Of a DNA stretch of 64,000 nt, positions 60,652 to 64,000 are shown piece after piece. This DNA is from an uncultured Clostridia bacterium (GTDB lineage Bacteria; Bacillota; Clostridia; TANB77; CAG-508): assembly GCA_934168305.1 (NCBI GenBank), contig CAKPNF010000003.1, forward strand, positions 44,806-108,805. Direction: 5' to 3'. Numbering within the stretch: the stretch's first letter is position 1; each line of letters starts with the position of its first letter. Position numbers and translations under genes: made by a program. The notes under the pieces are model-generated. The model was not told the origin of the DNA. It did no database searches and saw nothing but the letters and a program-made list of their open reading frames with translations.

Positions 60652-61413
60652 TTATTTTTGAGCGGTGCCTACTTTGTTTGGCACATCATTTTTTATTTTT
60701 TCTAAAATCATCTTATCTTCATCAGATAAATTAACTTCATCTAAAAGGTCTGGCCTTTTTTCTAAAGTTCTTTTCAAACTTTGCTCTCTTCTCCATTTAG
60801 CAATCATTTGATGATTCCCTGAGCGTAATACTTCAGGCACTTGTTTATTTTCAAAAATTTCCGGTCTTGTATATTGTGGATATTCCAAAAGACCTTGTGA
60901 AAATGATTCTTCTGTTGTTGAGTCATCCTTCAAAACTCCTTCTACATATCTACTTACAGAATCGATTAATACCATTGCTGGTAACTCTCCTCCTGTTAAT
61001 ACATAATCACCTATTGAAATTTCTTCATCAACAATTGCGTCTAACACTCTCTGGTCTATTCCTTCATAATGACCACATAGAAGAATTAAGTGTTCTTGCT
61101 TTGATAGTTCCTCTACTTTTTGTTGGTCTAATTTTTTTCCTTGTGGTGACATATAGATAACTCTATTTTTTCCAGATTTTTCATTGTTTTTGATTACAGA
61201 TTTATATGCATCGTAAACAACATCTGGTTGAATTACCATTCCTGCACCACCGCCATAAGGAGTATCATCAACTTTTTTGTGTTTGTTTTTTGAAAAATCT
61301 CTAATATTTATTAAATTAACATTTATTAGTCCTTTTTCTTTTGCCCTTCCAATAATGCTCTCATTTAAAATACTGAACATTTCCGGAAAAAGTGTTAAAA
61401 CATCAAATTGCAT
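60652..61413 (-). CDS. trmD: tRNA (guanine(37)-N(1))-methyltransferase TrmD
   Basis: Methylates G37 next to the anticodon in tRNAs reading CUN, CCN and CGG codons. Loss of m1G37 is classically known to cause +1 frameshifting. The 253-residue protein begins MQFDVLTLFPEMF and has the trefoil-knot segments LLCGHYEGIDQRVLD, EISIGDYVLTGGELPAMVLID and YTRPEIF. All look intact. It is of interest here because its target set includes tRNA-Arg(CCG), the decoder of the CGG codon at which three genes shift frame, though the sequence shows no defect. Confidence 0.97.
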   Translation of the reverse strand: MQFDVLTLFPEMFSILNESIIGRAKEKGLINVNLINIRDFSKNKHKKVDDTPYGGGAGMVIQPDVVYDAYKSVIKNNEKSGKNRVIYMSPQGKKLDQQKVEELSKQEHLILLCGHYEGIDQRVLDAIVDEEISIGDYVLTGGELPAMVLIDSVSRYVEGVLKDDSTTEESFSQGLLEYPQYTRPEIFENKQVPEVLRSGNHQMIAKWRREQSLKRTLEKRPDLLDEVNLSDEDKMILEKIKNDVPNKVGTAQK

Positions 61414-61437
61414 TGATTTTTATACCTCCATTATTTT

Positions 61438-61944
61438 TTAAATAAGACCTTTTAAAAGATGTACAACTATTCTTTTTTCATCTAAATTAATTTCTTTAAT
61501 TACATCAGATATTGCAGGTAATAATAACTGTTTTCCAATTTCGTCTTTTACAACATATATATCACAACTTCCACTATTAAAAACATCATCTAATTTTCCA
61601 AGTAAATTTCCTTCATCAGAATAAACATCTAACCCAATCAAGTCAACTATGTAATATGTACCCTCTTCTAATTCAGGTTCATCCTGTCTATTAACTTTTA
61701 AATATGAATTACGTAAAAGCTCTGCGTCTTCCACTTTATCTATTCCTTTGAATTTAATTAATACCATATCTTTATGATATTTTACTTCTTCAATTTCGTA
61801 TTGTTTCTTAGTTTTGTTTAGTTCGACATATACTTTTTTTAAATTGTCAAATCTCGTAATATCATCAGTAAAAGGTTTGACTTTAACCATTCCTTTAATT
61901 CCAAATGTATTAACTATTTGACCTATTTCTAAAAATTCTTGCAT
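61438..61944 (-). CDS. rimM: Ribosome maturation factor RimM
   Basis: Helps assemble the 30S head and binds S19. The 168-residue protein has the N-terminal RimM barrel (EIGQIVNTFGIKGMVKVKPF) and the C-terminal PRC-like barrel with EGTYYIVDLIGLDVYSDEGN and LLLPAISDVIKEI. It lies between khpA and trmD with short spacers, as in other Firmicutes. Confidence 0.95.
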   Translation of the reverse strand: MQEFLEIGQIVNTFGIKGMVKVKPFTDDITRFDNLKKVYVELNKTKKQYEIEEVKYHKDMVLIKFKGIDKVEDAELLRNSYLKVNRQDEPELEEGTYYIVDLIGLDVYSDEGNLLGKLDDVFNSGSCDIYVVKDEIGKQLLLPAISDVIKEINLDEKRIVVHLLKGLI

Positions 61945-61957
61945 TTAAAAACCTCAA

Positions 61958-62188
61958 CTAATCAATAAATTCTACAGAAACTTTTTTATGTTCTTTAGCA
62001 CCAATTGATTTTGCAACAGTTCTTATAGATTTTGCAAGTCTTCCTTGTCTACCTATTACTTTACCCATATCTTCATTTGCAACTTTTACTTCATATACTA
62101 CAGATTTTTCATCTTGCTTCTCAGTTACTTCAACTGCATCTTTATTATCAACAAGATTTAAAATTATAGTTTCTATAATTTCTTTCAT
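61958..62188 (-). CDS. khpA: KH-domain RNA-binding protein KhpA
   Basis: A 76-residue single KH domain that binds RNA, usually as a complex with KhpB, and influences division and cell-wall genes. The GxxG loop is in MGKVIGRQGRLAKSIRTVAK. Length and location between rpsP and rimM are typical. Confidence 0.95.
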   Translation of the reverse strand: MKEIIETIILNLVDNKDAVEVTEKQDEKSVVYEVKVANEDMGKVIGRQGRLAKSIRTVAKSIGAKEHKKVSVEFID

Positions 62189-62211
62189 AGCTTAATACCC
62201 TTTCGCTAAAA

Positions 62212-62448
62212 TTATTTTGCTGCATTTTCAATTAATTTTTTAACAGTATCTGTTGGTTTTGCACCATTTTTAATCCATTGTGCAACTTTTTCTTGATCTA
62301 AAACTATTGTAGATGGTTCTGTCATTGGATTATATGTACCTATTTTTTCGATTATTTTACCATCTCTTGGAGATTTAGAATCAGCAACTACTATATGATA
62401 GAAAGGAGCTTTTTTCTTTCCTTCTCTTTGTAATCTGATTTTTACCAT
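62212..62448 (-). CDS. rpsP: 30S ribosomal protein S16
   Basis: The 78-residue protein begins MVKIRLQREGKKKAPFYHIV and contains ADSKSPRDGKIIEKIGTYNP, the standard S16 sequence. ATG at 62448 follows TTAGGAGGTGA. A longer upstream frame to 62514 would translate part of the family B palindrome that precedes the gene, so I reject it. It belongs to the cluster starting with ffh. Confidence 0.97.
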   Translation of the reverse strand: MVKIRLQREGKKKAPFYHIVVADSKSPRDGKIIEKIGTYNPMTEPSTIVLDQEKVAQWIKNGAKPTDTVKKLIENAAK

Positions 62449-62478
62449 TTTAATTTCACCTCCTAAAACCTTAGCTTT

Positions 62479-62640
62479 TTTGAATTTCGACCAATGAGGA
62501 CGTTCTTGAACCAATGGGGACGTTCTTAAATTGGTTGAAAATTATTAACTATACTTAAAATTATTTTATCTTTATTATTTCAACCAATTTAAGAACGTCC
62601 CCATTGGTTCAAGAACGTCCCCATTGGTCGAAATTCAAAG
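62479..62640. repeat. Palindromic repeat family B, complete element with duplicated ends
   Basis: A long palindrome of about 160 bases. Each arm contains CCAATGRGGACGTTCTT twice in tandem, then TTGGTTGAAA, and the outermost bases (TTTGAATTTCGACC) also pair. The centre contains ATTAACTATACTTAAAATTAT, the same core found in the copy nested at 48207. It lies between ffh and rpsP. Confidence 0.9.
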
Positions 62641-62647
62641 TTAATAA

Positions 62648-63997
62648 CTATATTTTAAAATTTTTCAAAGCATTTTCATCAATACCATTCATAAATTTTT
62701 TCATTCCACCTTTATTTTTCATTTGCTTCATCATTTTTTGTGTCATTTCATACGATTTAATGAATTTATTTATATCTTGTACTGTTGTTCCACTACCTTT
62801 TGCTATTCTTATTCTTCTACTTGCATTTAAAAGTTTTGTATTTCTTTTTTCTTTTGGAGTCATTGAACAAATAATAGCTTCTATTTTACCAAATTCTTTA
62901 TCGTCAATTTTTATATCTTTAAATTGATTCATACCTGGTATTAATTTTAATAATGATGAAAAAGAACCCATTTTTTTCATTTGCCTGATTTGAGCTAAAT
63001 AATCATCTAAATCAAGTTCACTTTTTCTCATTTTCTTTTCTAATTTTTCAGCTTCTTCCAAATCAAATGCTTCTTCTGCTTTTTCTATAACCGCTAAAAT
63101 GTCACCCATACCCAAAATTCTTGATGCCATTCTATCTGGATGAAAAACTTCTATATCACTCATTTTCTCACCAGTTGCTGCAAATTTTATAGGTCTTCCG
63201 GTAACTTTTTTAACTGAAAGTGCTGCACCACCACGAGTATCACCATCTAACTTTGTTAAAACAATTCCATCTATTCCAACTTTTTCGTTAAATGTTTCCG
63301 CAACGTTTACAGCTTCCTGACCTGTCATAGAATCTACAACTAATAGTATTTCATGTGGTTTTACACTCTTTTTTACATTTTGTAATTCTTCCATCAACTG
63401 TTCATCTATTTGTAAACGTCCAGCCGTATCTAGAATAATTACATCATTTAATTTAGACATTGCTACATTTATTGCTTGTTTTGCAATATGAACTACATCT
63501 TTTGATTGTTCATTGGCATATACAGGGATATTTAATTGTGCTCCGACAACTTGTAACTGTTTTATAGCTGCTGGTCTATAAACATCACATGCTACTAGTA
63601 ATGGCTTTTTACCTTGTTTTCTAAATAAGTTTGCAAGTTTTCCAGATGTTGTTGTTTTTCCTGAACCTTGAAGTCCAACCATCATTATTATTGTTGGTGG
63701 ATTTGGTGAAAAATTAACTTTACTTTCAGTTCCACCCAATAGTTCAACTAATTCGTCCTTAACTATTTTAACAACTTGTTGCCCTGGTGTTAATGATTTT
63801 AAAACATCTTGACCTAAAGCTTTTTCTTGAATATTTGCTATAAATTCTTTTACTATTTTATAATTTACATCCGCTTCTAACAATGCAAGTTTTACTTCTC
63901 TAAGTATTTCTTTTAAGTCAGACTCTGTAATTCTTGCTTTGCCTTTTAATTTTCTTGTTATTTCTTGCAATCTAGAAGATAATCCTTCAAAAGCCAT
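62648..63997 (-). CDS. ffh: Signal recognition particle protein Ffh
   Basis: GTPase that binds signal sequences on the ribosome together with SRP RNA. The 449-residue protein has the N domain (MAFEGLSSRLQEITRKLKGK), the G domain with GLQGSGKTTTSGKLANLF, DTAGRLQIDEQLM and TKLDGDTRGGAA, and a methionine-rich M domain ending TQKMMKQMKNKGGMKKFM. The start codon is only three bases from the window edge, so its RBS is not visible. It heads the cluster ffh-rpsP-khpA-rimM-trmD-rplS; ylxM and ftsY may lie beyond the edge. Confidence 0.97.
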   Translation of the reverse strand: MAFEGLSSRLQEITRKLKGKARITESDLKEILREVKLALLEADVNYKIVKEFIANIQEKALGQDVLKSLTPGQQVVKIVKDELVELLGGTESKVNFSPNPPTIIMMVGLQGSGKTTTSGKLANLFRKQGKKPLLVACDVYRPAAIKQLQVVGAQLNIPVYANEQSKDVVHIAKQAINVAMSKLNDVIILDTAGRLQIDEQLMEELQNVKKSVKPHEILLVVDSMTGQEAVNVAETFNEKVGIDGIVLTKLDGDTRGGAALSVKKVTGRPIKFAATGEKMSDIEVFHPDRMASRILGMGDILAVIEKAEEAFDLEEAEKLEKKMRKSELDLDDYLAQIRQMKKMGSFSSLLKLIPGMNQFKDIKIDDKEFGKIEAIICSMTPKEKRNTKLLNASRRIRIAKGSGTTVQDINKFIKSYEMTQKMMKQMKNKGGMKKFMNGIDENALKNFKI

Positions 63998-64000
63998 TTG

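Noticed and set aside
62449..62514. N-terminal extension of S16, and the matching plus-strand frame at 62604
   Set aside because: Both frames begin with the same MVQERPHWSKF because they read the two arms of one palindrome; they are repeat translation, not genes.
1..64000. Codon reassignment of CGG to another amino acid such as Trp
   Set aside because: Direct reassignment would keep the reading frame; at all three CGG sites the frame must change by +1 to recover the conserved protein.

Overview
The window is AT-rich DNA from a low-GC Gram-positive bacterium, most likely an anaerobic, spore-forming member of the Clostridia and probably an uncultured gut lineage. The evidence is Firmicutes gene order (mraZ-rsmH-ftsL-pbp; rpsL-rpsG-fusA-tuf; ffh-rpsP-khpA-rimM-trmD-rplS; gdpP-rplI-dnaB-tilS-ftsH), a pyruvate formate-lyase pair, and sporulation-type genes (cwlD next to a polysaccharide deacetylase, and a Spo0E-like small protein). 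Most genes lie on the minus strand. No tRNA, rRNA or CRISPR array was recognised.

Layout. 1-3.83 kb is the edge of a mobile element. It carries a Bsp6I-like type II restriction-modification pair, TnpV-like and DUF6809-like small genes and a decayed replication-initiator-like gene, and it truncates the 3' end of the division or sporulation PBP gene. 3.8-7.9 kb is the head of the division and cell-wall cluster, with an MraZ operator. 8-11.7 kb holds an XRE regulator, pflB and pflA. 11.7-22.7 kb holds RNA-modification, S1, SSB-like, spore-cortex and membrane genes. 22.7-28 kb holds a large thioester adhesin and a D,D-carboxypeptidase. 28-34.5 kb holds acpP-plsX and the str operon, with two homologous structured RNAs flanking fusA. 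36-45 kb holds trmFO, a SWIM/SNF2 ATPase, a Spo0E-like gene, two M16 peptidases and rpsU. 45-54.5 kb holds ftsH, tilS, dnaB, rplI, gdpP and a heptad-repeat exported protein. 54.6-57.6 kb holds an MMPL exporter divergent from a TetR regulator with three operators. 57.6-64 kb ends with the ffh-to-rplS translation cluster.

Most striking observation. Three genes (rluD, a polysaccharide deacetylase and trmFO) are each broken by one extra nucleotide, always a C placed so that the zero frame reads CGG. Skipping that C makes the next codon GGN (glycine) and restores a complete conserved protein. In a by-eye scan of every other gene I found no in-frame CGG codon. This suggests either +1 frameshifting at an unassigned or starved CGG codon, or a highly context-specific sequencing artefact.

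Second layer. Three families of dispersed palindromic repeats sit between genes, one family nested inside another, and in places they supply stop codons to host genes. Covarying RNA hairpins follow both rpsG and fusA in the str operon.
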